This document shows, one piece after another, positions 8,387-16,939 of a stretch of 64,000 bases of DNA. Source of the stretch: Pseudomonas sp. MH9.2. GTDB taxonomy: Bacteria; Pseudomonadota; Gammaproteobacteria; Pseudomonadales; Pseudomonadaceae. The stretch lies in the NCBI RefSeq assembly GCF_034353875.1, contig NZ_CP133784.1, positions 1,054,001-1,118,000 of the forward strand, read 5' to 3'. Below the pieces are notes generated by a model. That model saw only the letters and a program-made list of their open reading frames with translations. It was not told the origin of the DNA and did not search any database. Made by a program: the position numbers and the translations under genes. Positions within the stretch are counted from its first letter, which is position 1, and every line of letters begins with the position of its first letter.

Positions 8387-8455
8387 GACTGTGGCTCTCT
8401 TCTACTCTTTATGCCCGGCATCTGGCTCGCTCATGATGATGGCCTCCGAAAACAA

Positions 8456-8490
8456 AACACCCTGCGAAAGCGTAGCCCTCGCAGGGTGTT
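8456..8490 (-). terminator. Bidirectional terminator between CGNR and GST genes
   Basis: AACACCCTGCGA (8456-8467) pairs perfectly with TCGCAGGGTGTT (8479-8490). On the minus strand it is followed by TTGTTTTC, so it best serves the GST gene, but it can also stop the CGNR transcript. Confidence 0.8.
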
Positions 8491-8560
8491 GGGGGTGACC
8501 ATCTCTTTAAACCGGTCGCTCGTTGCAGACCGGTTTATTTGTCTTCAACCTGGGTTCAGG

Positions 8561-9163
8561 TTAATCCAGCATCCCTATATAGCCCGGTTGCTCGGCCACT
8601 CGGCCCAGCCATTGCTGGATTGCCGGGTACGGGGCAAGGTCAAATCCGCCCTGGTAAGCGACGTGGGTGTAGGCGTAAAGCGCGATGTCGGCGATGGAGA
8701 AGGTTTCTCCTACCAGGAACGGCGTGCGCTTGAGTTGCTGCTCCATGACTGCGAGCGCTCGGTAGCCAGCTTTTTGCATGGCGTGATATTCCGCGAGGCG
8801 CTCTTCCGGTAGCCCGAGGTAAAACTGGATGAAGCGAGCCACCGCGATGCAAGGCTCATGGCTGTACTGTTCAAAAAACTGCCACTGCAAGACTTGCGTG
8901 CGCAAGCGCGGCTCGCTGGGCAGATAGGCGCTGCCGTCGGCCAGGAAGTTGAGAATCGCGTTGGATTCCCACAGGCAAGTGCCATCCTCAAGCTCCAGGA
9001 CCGGGACCTTGCCGTTGGGATTCTTCGCCAAAAACTCGGGGGTCTGGGTTTCACCGTTAAGGATGTCCACTGCCACCCATTGGTACTTGATGCCCAACAG
9101 GTTGAGCATCAATTTGATCTTGTAACAATTGCCTGAATTGTAGTCGCCGTAAACTGTGTACAT
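8561..9163 (-). CDS. Glutathione S-transferase family protein
   Basis: A 200-residue GST. The N-terminal thioredoxin-like domain starts YTVYGDYNSGNCYKIKLML (about 2-20), with a Ser/Asn-Cys active-site region, the cis-Pro strand NGKVPVLEL and the glutathione-binding ESNAIL. The C-terminal helical domain carries the N-capping box FSIADIALYAY. ATG 9163 is selected for the GGGAGAAGGG ribosome binding site; upstream in-frame codons run into the neighbouring gene. It is 34 bases downstream of the aminotransferase gene and probably co-transcribed with it. Substrate unknown. Confidence 0.9.
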   Translation of the reverse strand: MYTVYGDYNSGNCYKIKLMLNLLGIKYQWVAVDILNGETQTPEFLAKNPNGKVPVLELEDGTCLWESNAILNFLADGSAYLPSEPRLRTQVLQWQFFEQYSHEPCIAVARFIQFYLGLPEERLAEYHAMQKAGYRALAVMEQQLKRTPFLVGETFSIADIALYAYTHVAYQGGFDLAPYPAIQQWLGRVAEQPGYIGMLD

Positions 9164-9197
9164 CACCCTTCTCCCTTGCTGCGTATTCATGAATGCA

Positions 9198-10364
9198 TCA
9201 CGCCGCTTCAGCGACCTGTGCCTGGCGAACCACTGCGGCCAGCCGCTTGAGACCCTCACCCAGACGCTGGGGGTCGATATGACTGAAGTTCAATCGCAGA
9301 TAACCGGGGTTGGCGTCCGGATCGGCGAAAAACGGCTCACCCGGCATAAACGCCACATCTAGGGCCAGCGCTGGTTTGAGCAGGGAACGGGTGTCCAAAG
9401 GCGTTTTAAGGGTCAACCAGAAAAACAAGCCGCCCTGCGGGTTATTCCAATCGGCCAGATCGCTGAAGTGCTCTTGCAGGGCGGCCTCGAAAGCGTCACG
9501 ACGCACACGATAGAAGTCGCGTAATTCCGCCAAATGGTTGCGGTAATGCTCGGTACCCATCCATTGCAGAGCCTGCCACTGCCCCATCCGGTTGGTGTGC
9601 AGATCGGCCGATTGTTTCAGGCGCAGCAAGTGCGGAAAAAGGTCCGGCGTCGCGATCAGGTAACCCACGCGCAGCCCAGGCAGCAGGGTTTTGGACATCG
9701 TGCCGGTGTAGATCCAACTGGCCTTTTTCAAGCGGCTGACGATAGGGGTCGCGCTGCCACCGTCGAAATTCAATTCGCGATAAGGTTCGTCTTCGATCAG
9801 GGTGACATCGAATTCATCAAGCAGGGCCGCCACGGCATCGCGATGGGATTCACTGTAGCGTACCGCTGACGGGTTCTGGAAGGTCGGAATCAGGTAAGCG
9901 AACGCAGGCTTGTGCTGCTCAAGACGCTGGCGCATAGCGATCAGGTCCGGGCCATCGGCCTGCAAGGGCACGGTGATGCAATCGGCACCGAACAGCTGAA
10001 AAATCTGCAGCGCGGCCAGGTAGGTTGGTGCTTCGAGGAGGATCTCGGTGCCCTTGTCGATATACAGCTTGGCCGCCAGGTCGAGGGTCTGCTGCGAGCC
10101 GCTGACAATCAGCACCTGGCTGGCTTCACACGGCACGCCCAAGGCGCGGGCTTCAGCGGCCAGCGCTTCGCGTAAAGCAGGCTCGCCCTCGCTCATGCCG
10201 TACTGCCCCATGGCCAGTGGCATGTCAGCCCATTCAACGCGTGGCAGCATTGCTTCTGCGGGTAGCCCGCCAGCGAACGACATCACTTCCGGACGCTGGG
10301 CTGCGGCCAGAATTTCACGAATCAAAGAACTTTTAAGGCGTGAGACTCGTTCGGAGAAAGCCAT
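9198..10364 (-). CDS. PLP-dependent aminotransferase, class I/II (2-aminoadipate transaminase-like)
   Basis: A 388-residue fold-type I aminotransferase. It opens with the LysN/MocR-like segment VMSFAGGLPAEAMLP, then QYGMSEGEPALREALA, the P-x-F-Q-N-P-S motif (IPTFQNPSAVRYS), the PLP-phosphate DEPYREL and the Schiff-base lysine in GTMSKTLLPGLRVGY. The last domain ends LRLNFSHIDPQRL, where the Arg binds the substrate carboxylate. No DNA-binding domain is fused, so it is an enzyme and not a MocR regulator. Start chosen at ATG 10364; a TTG at 10403 lies within the operator region. It is divergent from a MarR gene, which likely controls it. Confidence 0.88.
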   Translation of the reverse strand: MAFSERVSRLKSSLIREILAAAQRPEVMSFAGGLPAEAMLPRVEWADMPLAMGQYGMSEGEPALREALAAEARALGVPCEASQVLIVSGSQQTLDLAAKLYIDKGTEILLEAPTYLAALQIFQLFGADCITVPLQADGPDLIAMRQRLEQHKPAFAYLIPTFQNPSAVRYSESHRDAVAALLDEFDVTLIEDEPYRELNFDGGSATPIVSRLKKASWIYTGTMSKTLLPGLRVGYLIATPDLFPHLLRLKQSADLHTNRMGQWQALQWMGTEHYRNHLAELRDFYRVRRDAFEAALQEHFSDLADWNNPQGGLFFWLTLKTPLDTRSLLKPALALDVAFMPGEPFFADPDANPGYLRLNFSHIDPQRLGEGLKRLAAVVRQAQVAEAA

Positions 10365-10398
10365 GGAGGTCACCCGTAGCGAAGTTAAATAGAAATAC

Positions 10399-10413
10399 GT
10401 CAAACTGCTTGAC
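10399..10413. promoter_or_regulatory. Operator 1: GTCAA-N5-TTGAC palindrome
   Basis: GTCAAACTGCTTGAC is a perfect inverted repeat (5-base arms, 5-base spacer) in the aminotransferase/MarR intergenic region. A second site of the same form lies 42 bp away, centre to centre. Length and symmetry fit a MarR-dimer operator. Confidence 0.72.
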
Positions 10414-10440
10414 CGAAATTACGATACCGGGCCTAGATAC

Positions 10441-10455
10441 GTCAATATGATTGAC
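10441..10455. promoter_or_regulatory. Operator 2: GTCAA-N5-TTGAC palindrome overlapping the MarR start codon
   Basis: GTCAATATGATTGAC has the same arms and spacer length as operator 1 and contains the marR-type ATG at 10447. Binding here would block transcription or initiation of the regulator itself, which fits autorepression. Confidence 0.7.
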
Positions 10456-10923
10456 CTTAAAAATAAAATAACTCAGCAGTCGGCGATGGAAGCCTTTTTT
10501 TTCGGCTACCAGGCGTTCACCGCCAAAGCCGACGAAATGCTCGCGCAACGCGGCCTCAGTCGCGTGCACCAACGCATCGTGTTTTTTATCGCCCGCTATC
10601 CAGGTTTGAGCGTGAAAGAGTTGCTGACGGTGCTCGGTGTCAGCAAGCAGGCACTCAATACGCCCTTGCGCCAATTGATCGACATGAACCTGGTGCACAG
10701 CGTCGCGCCTGACGTCGACAAGCGCAAACGCTTGCTGGGCCTGACGGAAGAAGGCATTGCATTCGAGCAGGCCCTGCGTCACGAACAAGTGGATCTGCTG
10801 CAACGGGTGTTTGCCGAAGCGGGCGAAGCGGCGGTTGATGGTTGGCTGGCCGTGAACAAAGCACTGGGGCAAGCCCGCCAGACAGGGGTGATAATCCCTG
10901 CCGAGTCTCTAGCATCCGAGTGA
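10447..10923 (+). CDS. MarR-family transcriptional regulator
   Basis: A 158-residue MarR protein. The winged-helix domain spans about 35-105: helices around SRVHQRIVFFIARYPGLSVKELL, the recognition helix VSKQALNTPLRQLI, and a wing with the family D-x-R-K-R/DKRKRLLGLTEEG pattern. Flanking helices make the dimer interface. No Shine-Dalgarno precedes the ATG at 10447; initiation could be leaderless or start at a later ATG (about residue 14). Two identical-form palindromes sit between it and the divergent aminotransferase, so it probably represses that gene and itself. Confidence 0.88.
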   Translation: MIDLKNKITQQSAMEAFFFGYQAFTAKADEMLAQRGLSRVHQRIVFFIARYPGLSVKELLTVLGVSKQALNTPLRQLIDMNLVHSVAPDVDKRKRLLGLTEEGIAFEQALRHEQVDLLQRVFAEAGEAAVDGWLAVNKALGQARQTGVIIPAESLASE

Positions 10924-11052
10924 TACAGCTGACGCATTCGACGCTATCAATTGCGACTGTACGGCTAATTGTGACGATTGCTGTATTGCAACAGCGGGTG
11001 GCGACTGCGTTTAGGCTTGTGGCTTGACTGGACACCGTTAAGGAAAACCCAC

Positions 11053-12246
11053 ATGACCGACGCCATCACTCCTACCCGCCTTCGGCCATTGGCCGACAGC
11101 TCGCCTGCTGCCGTGGTCGCGGGCTTTATTGCGATGATGACTGGCTGCACCAGTTCATTGGTCCTGATGTTCCAGGCAGGGCAAGCCGCTGGGTTGACCA
11201 GCGCACAGATTTCTTCCTGGATCTGGGCCCTGTTCATCGGCATGGCGATTTGCAGCATTGGCCTGTCTCTGCGCTACCGCGCCCCCATCACCGTTGCTTG
11301 GTCGACGCCAGGTGCAGCGCTGCTGGTGACCAGCCTGGGCGGTGTGTCGTACGGCGAAGCCATCGGGGCCTTCATCACCTGCGCCATACTGGTCACCCTG
11401 TGCGGCGTTACCGGCAGTTTCGAGCGACTGGTCAAGCGTATACCTGCGTCACTCGCAGCGGCGTTGCTGGCGGGGATTTTGTTCAAGATCGGCAGTGAAA
11501 TATTCGTCGCCGCGCAACACCGTACCGGCTTGGTGCTGTGCATGTTTTTCAGTTATCTGCTGATCAAGCGCATATCACCGCGCTACGCAGTCCTCGCAGC
11601 GCTGATTGCCGGCACGGTGATATCAGGCCTACTGGGATTGCTTGATTTCAGTGGCTTTACGCTGGAAGTGGCAACACCGGTGTGGACCACTCCCTCGTTC
11701 TCGCTGGCCGCGACCATCAGCATCGGGATTCCGCTGTTCGTGGTGGCGATGACCTCGCAGAACATGCCCGGCATCGCTGTTCTACGCGCCGATGGCTACA
11801 CCGTACCGGCCTCCCCGTTGATCTCGGTCACCGGCATTGCATCGTTGCTACTGGCGCCGTTTGGCTCGCATGGCATCAACCTGGCCGCGATCAGCGCTGC
11901 CATCTGCACCGGCCCGCATGCCCATGAAAACCGTGACAAGCGCTACACCGCAGCGGTCTGGTGCGGAGTTTTTTATGCCATCGCGGGCATCTTTGGCGCG
12001 ACCGTGGCCGCGTTGTTTGCGGCCTTGCCTAAAGAGTTGGTGTTATCGATTGCCGCGCTGGCCCTGTTTGGTTCGATCATGAATGGCCTGACCGTCGCCA
12101 TGAACGAACCCAAGGAGCGTGAGGCAGCGCTGATCACCTTTATGGTCACCGCGTCAGGCCTGACACTGTTCTCCATCGGTTCGGCATTCTGGGGGATTGT
12201 GGCCGGGGTGCTGACGTTGATGATCTTGAATAGCCGTAAGGGCTGA
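11053..12246 (+). CDS. BenE-family benzoate/H+ symporter-like transporter
   Basis: A 397-residue inner-membrane protein of about twelve helices. It matches BenE throughout: GCTSSLVLMFQAGQAAGL near the N terminus, VAWSTPGAALL (the conserved APIT-x-AWSTPGAA segment), MTSQNMPGIAVLRADGY and the THE-like FGSHGINLAAISAAICTGPHAH. BenE imports benzoate by proton symport, but no ben catabolic genes are in the window, so another substrate is possible. ATG 11053 follows AAGGA; the frame continues upstream without resemblance. The gene stands alone. Confidence 0.9.
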   Translation: MTDAITPTRLRPLADSSPAAVVAGFIAMMTGCTSSLVLMFQAGQAAGLTSAQISSWIWALFIGMAICSIGLSLRYRAPITVAWSTPGAALLVTSLGGVSYGEAIGAFITCAILVTLCGVTGSFERLVKRIPASLAAALLAGILFKIGSEIFVAAQHRTGLVLCMFFSYLLIKRISPRYAVLAALIAGTVISGLLGLLDFSGFTLEVATPVWTTPSFSLAATISIGIPLFVVAMTSQNMPGIAVLRADGYTVPASPLISVTGIASLLLAPFGSHGINLAAISAAICTGPHAHENRDKRYTAAVWCGVFYAIAGIFGATVAALFAALPKELVLSIAALALFGSIMNGLTVAMNEPKEREAALITFMVTASGLTLFSIGSAFWGIVAGVLTLMILNSRKG

Positions 12247-12286
12247 TGCGGGAAGTCAGCTGTTCCGTATCAAGCCCTTCGCTTAT

Positions 12287-14257
12287 TTAAAGCCGGAAGT
12301 GCCCGACCATCCCCTTGAGCTCAGTCCCCAATTGCGCCAGCTCGATACTCGACGCAGCATTCCCCCGCATCGCGAGGGCTGATTGATCGGCGCTGGCACG
12401 GATGCTGGTGACGCTGCGATTGATCTCTTCAGCGACCGAGCTTTGCTGCTCGGCAGCGGCGGCGATCTGCTGGTTCATTTGCTGGATCAGGGACACCGCT
12501 ACGGCGATGCTGCCCAGCGCGCTTTCGGTCTGCAATGCATCGCTGACGGCCATTTTCACCAATTCGCCGCTGTTTTTAATCTGCGCCACGGACGACTGCG
12601 CCCCGCTCTGCAGGCTGCCTACCAGTCGTTCGATTTCTTCAGTTGATTGCTGAGTCCGTTTGGCCAGCGCGCGCACCTCATCGGCGACCACCGCAAAACC
12701 CCGTCCCTGCTCCCCGGCCCGCGCGGCCTCGATGGCGGCGTTCAGCGCAAGCAGGTTGGTTTGCTCGGCGACGCTCTTGATCACCCCCAGGACTTTGCCA
12801 ATGTTCTGGATCTCGGCACTGAGGTTCTCGATACTCTGGCTGGCGGAGGTGGCGGAACTGGCAAGCGCTTCGATTCGTTGCATGCTCTGGCGAACGACCT
12901 GCTGACCGCTTTCGACTTTGTCGTCGGCAGTCTGTGCGGCCTGTGCGGCCTCCTCAGCATTGCGTGCCACGTCATGCACCGTCGCCGTCATCTGATTCAT
13001 GGCCGTGGCGACCTGCTCGGTTTCTTCCCGCTGGCTACTGACTTCCAGGTTAGTCTGTTCGGTGACCGCCGACAGCGAATGAGCCGACGTCGCCAATTGC
13101 TCGATACCGGCTTGCAGGCCGCTGACAATGCTGCTCAGTCCCGCGCCCATCTGCTGCATGGCCAGCATCAACTGGCCGATTTCATCGCGGCGTTTGACCT
13201 CGACCGTGGCGCTCAAATCGCCGGACGCTATCTGCTGGGCGACGCGGATCACGCTACGCAACGGTGCCACGATCAGGCGAGTAATGCCCCAGGCGGCGAT
13301 CAGACCGACCAATAACGCCAGCATCGAGGAACCGATAATCAGCAGCGAGCTGGCTTTGAGCTCAGCCTGCATCGCCTGGTCTTCGGCGCTATAAGCCTCA
13401 TTGACCCGCTGCACGACCTGTTTGGCATTGTCGGCAAGTTGCTGAGAAACCTGCGCTTCGTTGGCAAGCAAACCGGTGTATTCGGCGAGTTTCTCGGTGA
13501 AGTTGCCAATGTGGGTGCTGACTTCGCCCAGCACGGTCAGGTAACCCGAGTCCTTGACCACGCCTTTGAGCTGCTCGGCCAACGCAAGTGCCTGGTCAGC
13601 CTGTTCGATCTTGCCTTCTTTGCGGGGCTCACCCGAGCCTGTTTTACGGCTCTGGTCCAGACGCACCCGCGCTTCATCCATCGCCTGCAACATCAACCGT
13701 GACACCTGGCTGACCTGATTGGCTTGCGCAATGAACTCAGCACCTTGCTGACCCTGGGAGTCCTTCAGCGCGTAGGTGCCATCATCGGCCAGCCCGGCTT
13801 GCAATACATCCAGATTATTAGCAACGCTGGACACCGACCAACTGGCCATCTCCAGAGAAAGGTCCTTGCTCTGGCTGATCTCGACAAATTGATCGAAGGA
13901 TTTGCGGTAAGCCGTGAGCGCGGTTTGCACCTGGCTCATCATGGTCTGGTTGGCGTCCGACTCGCCCTTGAGCTGCTCCGCCAGGGCCTGCAACGCGTCC
14001 ACGCCCGCGCGCAAATCATCCGCCACTTTCGGGTCGCTGTGCAGGGCGTAATCCTGCTCCTGCAAGCGCACCTTGAGCAGGCCGCTATTGAGGGTCGACA
14101 TTTGCTTGAGGCCATTGAAGCGCAGGCTGATGCTCTGCAGCGACCAAACGCCAATGGCAGCGACCAAGGCGGTCAGCAGCAGTACGAGGATGAAACCCAC
14201 CCCCAGTTTTTTCGCCATCCCGAGGTTGGCAAAGCGTGCTTGCACGGCCGAAATCAT
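12287..14257 (-). CDS. Methyl-accepting chemotaxis protein, HBM-type sensor
   Basis: A 656-residue chemoreceptor. A membrane helix at about 18-40 is followed by a roughly 240-residue all-helical periplasmic domain without PAS features, consistent with the helical bimodular (HBM) class of McpS-like receptors. A second membrane helix lies at about 302-325, then HAMP ([19 protein letters not shown]) and a long signalling coiled coil with the hairpin tip [22 protein letters not shown]. McpS receptors bind organic acids; the ligand here is not determined. The start could also be the TTG at 14266. No C-terminal CheR pentapeptide is present. Confidence 0.9.
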   Translation of the reverse strand: MISAVQARFANLGMAKKLGVGFILVLLLTALVAAIGVWSLQSISLRFNGLKQMSTLNSGLLKVRLQEQDYALHSDPKVADDLRAGVDALQALAEQLKGESDANQTMMSQVQTALTAYRKSFDQFVEISQSKDLSLEMASWSVSSVANNLDVLQAGLADDGTYALKDSQGQQGAEFIAQANQVSQVSRLMLQAMDEARVRLDQSRKTGSGEPRKEGKIEQADQALALAEQLKGVVKDSGYLTVLGEVSTHIGNFTEKLAEYTGLLANEAQVSQQLADNAKQVVQRVNEAYSAEDQAMQAELKASSLLIIGSSMLALLVGLIAAWGITRLIVAPLRSVIRVAQQIASGDLSATVEVKRRDEIGQLMLAMQQMGAGLSSIVSGLQAGIEQLATSAHSLSAVTEQTNLEVSSQREETEQVATAMNQMTATVHDVARNAEEAAQAAQTADDKVESGQQVVRQSMQRIEALASSATSASQSIENLSAEIQNIGKVLGVIKSVAEQTNLLALNAAIEAARAGEQGRGFAVVADEVRALAKRTQQSTEEIERLVGSLQSGAQSSVAQIKNSGELVKMAVSDALQTESALGSIAVAVSLIQQMNQQIAAAAEQQSSVAEEINRSVTSIRASADQSALAMRGNAASSIELAQLGTELKGMVGHFRL

Positions 14258-14507
14258 AGCGCTCAATCCCCGTTCGAATACCAGAAGGCGTTCAGGCTAT
14301 TCATTAAGCCGTCCTGGAATCATGCAGATTCGCAACGGACCCGATTCAGCACAAGCCTTTGGCGCCTGGATAATGGCAAAAAGCTACGTGCAAGTCGTTT
14401 TCAGAACGCTTAGTGTCGGCTGGCACGTGAACTTTATCGGCTGATCGTCACCCTTCGGTAAAGTACTCACCCAACGGCAACGATTTTCGACTTCACACCG
14501 CGCCTTT

Positions 14508-15458
14508 TTAACGGCAGGCAGCTGCCACCAGCAAGGTGCCAGCATCAGCGTCGAGGATGGCCTGCGTGCCCAACGGCACCGCAATGTTGGGGTCACCGTG
14601 ACCGATGGGCAGCCCACCCAGCAGCGGAATGCCGAGATCGCCCAGACGTTCGTTGAGCACGTCCGCCAGACTGATCTGCCCTGCCGCGCCTGCGGGCTCG
14701 CTGAACTGCCCCACCGCCACGCCCGCCAAGCGCTGCAGGATGCCGCAATTGCGCAGGTGCGTGAGCATTCGATCGACACGGTACGCGGCTTCGGCCACGT
14801 CCTCGATCAGCAGGATCGCGCCGTTCAGGTCGGGCATAAATGGCGTGCCAATGGAGGTACTGAGCATGCTCAGGTTTCCGCCCAACAGAATCCCTTGGGC
14901 AACACCCGTGCTGCGCACACTCACCGTCGCTTCTGCGGGGTCGGCCCTGATCAGCACCGGTTCGGCGCTCATCAACGCGTGTTTTACGCTGCTATTCGTC
15001 AGGCCGCCCCGCTCAAGCTGCGCGGCCACCGGACCGTGGATACTGGCCAACCGTGCGTTGCGCCAGAGCGCTGCATGCAAGGCCGTGATATCGGAAAATC
15101 CCAGCACCAGCTTGGGGTCTCGCCTTACTGCATCAAAGTCCAGGTGTTCAATAATGCGCTGCACACCATAACCACCGCGGTTGCAGATGACCGCACGGAT
15201 CTCGGGATCGGCCAACGCGTCGTTCAGGTCCGCAGCACGATGCTCATCCCTGCCCGCATGAAACGAGTTTTTATCCAGCGCATGGGGATAGATACGTGGT
15301 CGCAGCCCCCAATCGCTGAGCACCTTGACCGCGACCTCGACGCGCGCCTGAGCCACGGGCCCGGCAGGCGACACCAGCGCGACCGCATCTCCTACTCGAA
15401 GCCGTTGCGGGTGCAGTGTCGGTAAACCGCTGTGTTCTTGAGTGTGATAAAAATCCAT
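14508..15458 (-). CDS. ldcA: Muramoyltetrapeptide (LD-)carboxypeptidase, S66 family
   Basis: A 316-residue serine peptidase that removes the terminal D-Ala from murein tetrapeptides during cell-wall recycling. It starts with RLRVGDAVALVSPAGPV, typical of family S66. It has the nucleophile region LVLGFSDITALH (Ser in G-F-S-D), the catalytic Glu in AILLIEDVAEAAYRVDR and the His in LPIGHGDPNIAVPLG. There is no signal peptide, so it is cytoplasmic, as expected for LdcA. ATG 15458 is used; an upstream in-frame codon at 15500 would add a tail without resemblance. Confidence 0.92.
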   Translation of the reverse strand: MDFYHTQEHSGLPTLHPQRLRVGDAVALVSPAGPVAQARVEVAVKVLSDWGLRPRIYPHALDKNSFHAGRDEHRAADLNDALADPEIRAVICNRGGYGVQRIIEHLDFDAVRRDPKLVLGFSDITALHAALWRNARLASIHGPVAAQLERGGLTNSSVKHALMSAEPVLIRADPAEATVSVRSTGVAQGILLGGNLSMLSTSIGTPFMPDLNGAILLIEDVAEAAYRVDRMLTHLRNCGILQRLAGVAVGQFSEPAGAAGQISLADVLNERLGDLGIPLLGGLPIGHGDPNIAVPLGTQAILDADAGTLLVAAACR

Positions 15459-15639
15459 CGTTACTCGCCGCCCCCTGGTTTTGATAAAACAGTTAACCAC
15501 AAATCGAACCGCCGTTTCTTGTCACCCAAAACCCAAGGCATGAACTCACTGCCCTCGTTGAGGTATGCTCAGCGGCGTCCGATACAGCGCTAGGTTGCTT
15601 AGGTAGCGCTCCTATTTCATCGACCCATAAAGAACGTTC

Positions 15640-16854
15640 ATGAACATTAAAATCCCGGCTTCCATCATCGCGCTTGATCAAATTCTGCCTCAGGAACCGT
15701 TGCTGATGATGGGCGCGGGCCCCGTACCGCTGCCGCACAAAGTGGCCTATGCGAACTCCATCGTCATCAATCACCTGGGCGATGTGATGAACCAGGTGAT
15801 CGACCAGGTCAAGGACATGGGCGCCTACGTCTTTCAGACCGCATCCAAGCATGTATTGGGTGTAGCCGGTCCCGGTTCAGCGGCGATGGAAATGGCGATC
15901 TGCAACCTGGTGACCCCAGACAGCAAGGTCCTGTCGATCTGCAACGGTTACTTCAGTCGTCGTATGGCCGAGATGGCGTCGCGTGTCGGCGGTGCAGTCA
16001 CCATTATGGAGGTCCCGGACAATCAGGCGGCCGACCCCGATATCGTTGAGCACTACTTGAAACAGGGTAATTTCCGCACCCTGACTATTGTTCAGGGCGA
16101 GACCTCGAATACCGTTTATAACCGCCATCTGGAAACGATTTCGCGACTGGCGCATTCCTATGACTGCGCAGTGATTGTCGATGCGGTTTGCACCTTGAGC
16201 ACCATGCCGTTCGACATGGATGAGTGGCAAGTCGACGCGGTCATCACCGGCGGACAAAAAGGCTTATCGTCCATTCCCGGCGTTTCGCTGCTGGCCTTTT
16301 CCGATTACGCATGGGCACGAATCGAGGCGCGCAAACAACCTATCGCCCACTGGTGCCTGGACGCACTGTTGGCAGACAAGTTCTGGAACCAGCGCTCCTA
16401 TCACTACACCGCACCGGTCTCCGGCATTCTGGCGCTGCATGAAGCGTTGCACTTGGTGTGCGAAGAAACCCTGCCGCGTCGATTCCACCGGCATGAGCTG
16501 TGCTCAAAAGCCCTGCAAAGAGGGATGGAAGCCATGGGCCTGGAACTTCTGGTCCCGGAAGAAGTGCGCCTCAACTCGGTGATCGGCATCAACGTTCCCA
16601 AAGGTGTATCCGCTGACCTGGTCAGAAGCCATATGACAGCCGTACACAGGGTCGAAATCTCCGGTTCGTTCGGCCTCAATATCGTGCGTATCGGTCAGAT
16701 GGGTGAGCAAAGCCGCGTGCACAACCTGTTCCGCACCTTGCACGCTCTGGGGTCGAGCATGCGCCATGCCGGCGCTTCTCTGGACCTGCCAACCGGAATC
16801 TCCGAACTGGAACGGTATGTGTCTCGTGATACAGCCTCGGCCGCTGCCAGCTAA
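15640..16854 (+). CDS. Class V aminotransferase (alanine-glyoxylate/serine-pyruvate type)
   Basis: A 404-residue PLP enzyme. Family marks are LMMGAGPVPLP at the start, VAGPGSAAMEMAICNL, QGETSNTVYN, the aspartate in VIVDAVCTLS and the PLP lysine in ITGGQKGLSSIPGVSL. The C terminus has LNIVRIGQMGE with the carboxylate-binding Arg. This places it with alanine-glyoxylate, serine-pyruvate or pyridoxamine-pyruvate transaminases. The exact substrate is open. It is divergent from ldcA with about 180 bases between, and is followed by a strong shared terminator. Confidence 0.87.
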   Translation: MNIKIPASIIALDQILPQEPLLMMGAGPVPLPHKVAYANSIVINHLGDVMNQVIDQVKDMGAYVFQTASKHVLGVAGPGSAAMEMAICNLVTPDSKVLSICNGYFSRRMAEMASRVGGAVTIMEVPDNQAADPDIVEHYLKQGNFRTLTIVQGETSNTVYNRHLETISRLAHSYDCAVIVDAVCTLSTMPFDMDEWQVDAVITGGQKGLSSIPGVSLLAFSDYAWARIEARKQPIAHWCLDALLADKFWNQRSYHYTAPVSGILALHEALHLVCEETLPRRFHRHELCSKALQRGMEAMGLELLVPEEVRLNSVIGINVPKGVSADLVRSHMTAVHRVEISGSFGLNIVRIGQMGEQSRVHNLFRTLHALGSSMRHAGASLDLPTGISELERYVSRDTASAAAS

Positions 16855-16866
16855 AGTCCCATCAAA

Positions 16867-16904
16867 GGCGCATGCGACACCAGCCGCTTGGTGTCGCATG
16901 CGCC
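16867..16904. terminator. Perfect 15-bp hairpin between convergent genes
   Basis: GGCGCATGCGACACC (16867-16881) and GGTGTCGCATGCGCC (16890-16904) pair perfectly around an 8-base loop. Only a TTT follows on the minus strand and no T-run on the plus strand, so termination strength is uncertain despite the long stem. Confidence 0.65.
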
Positions 16905-16939
16905 CGTGGTGAAAACGTTTGTGTTCGTGCTGTGGCGAC

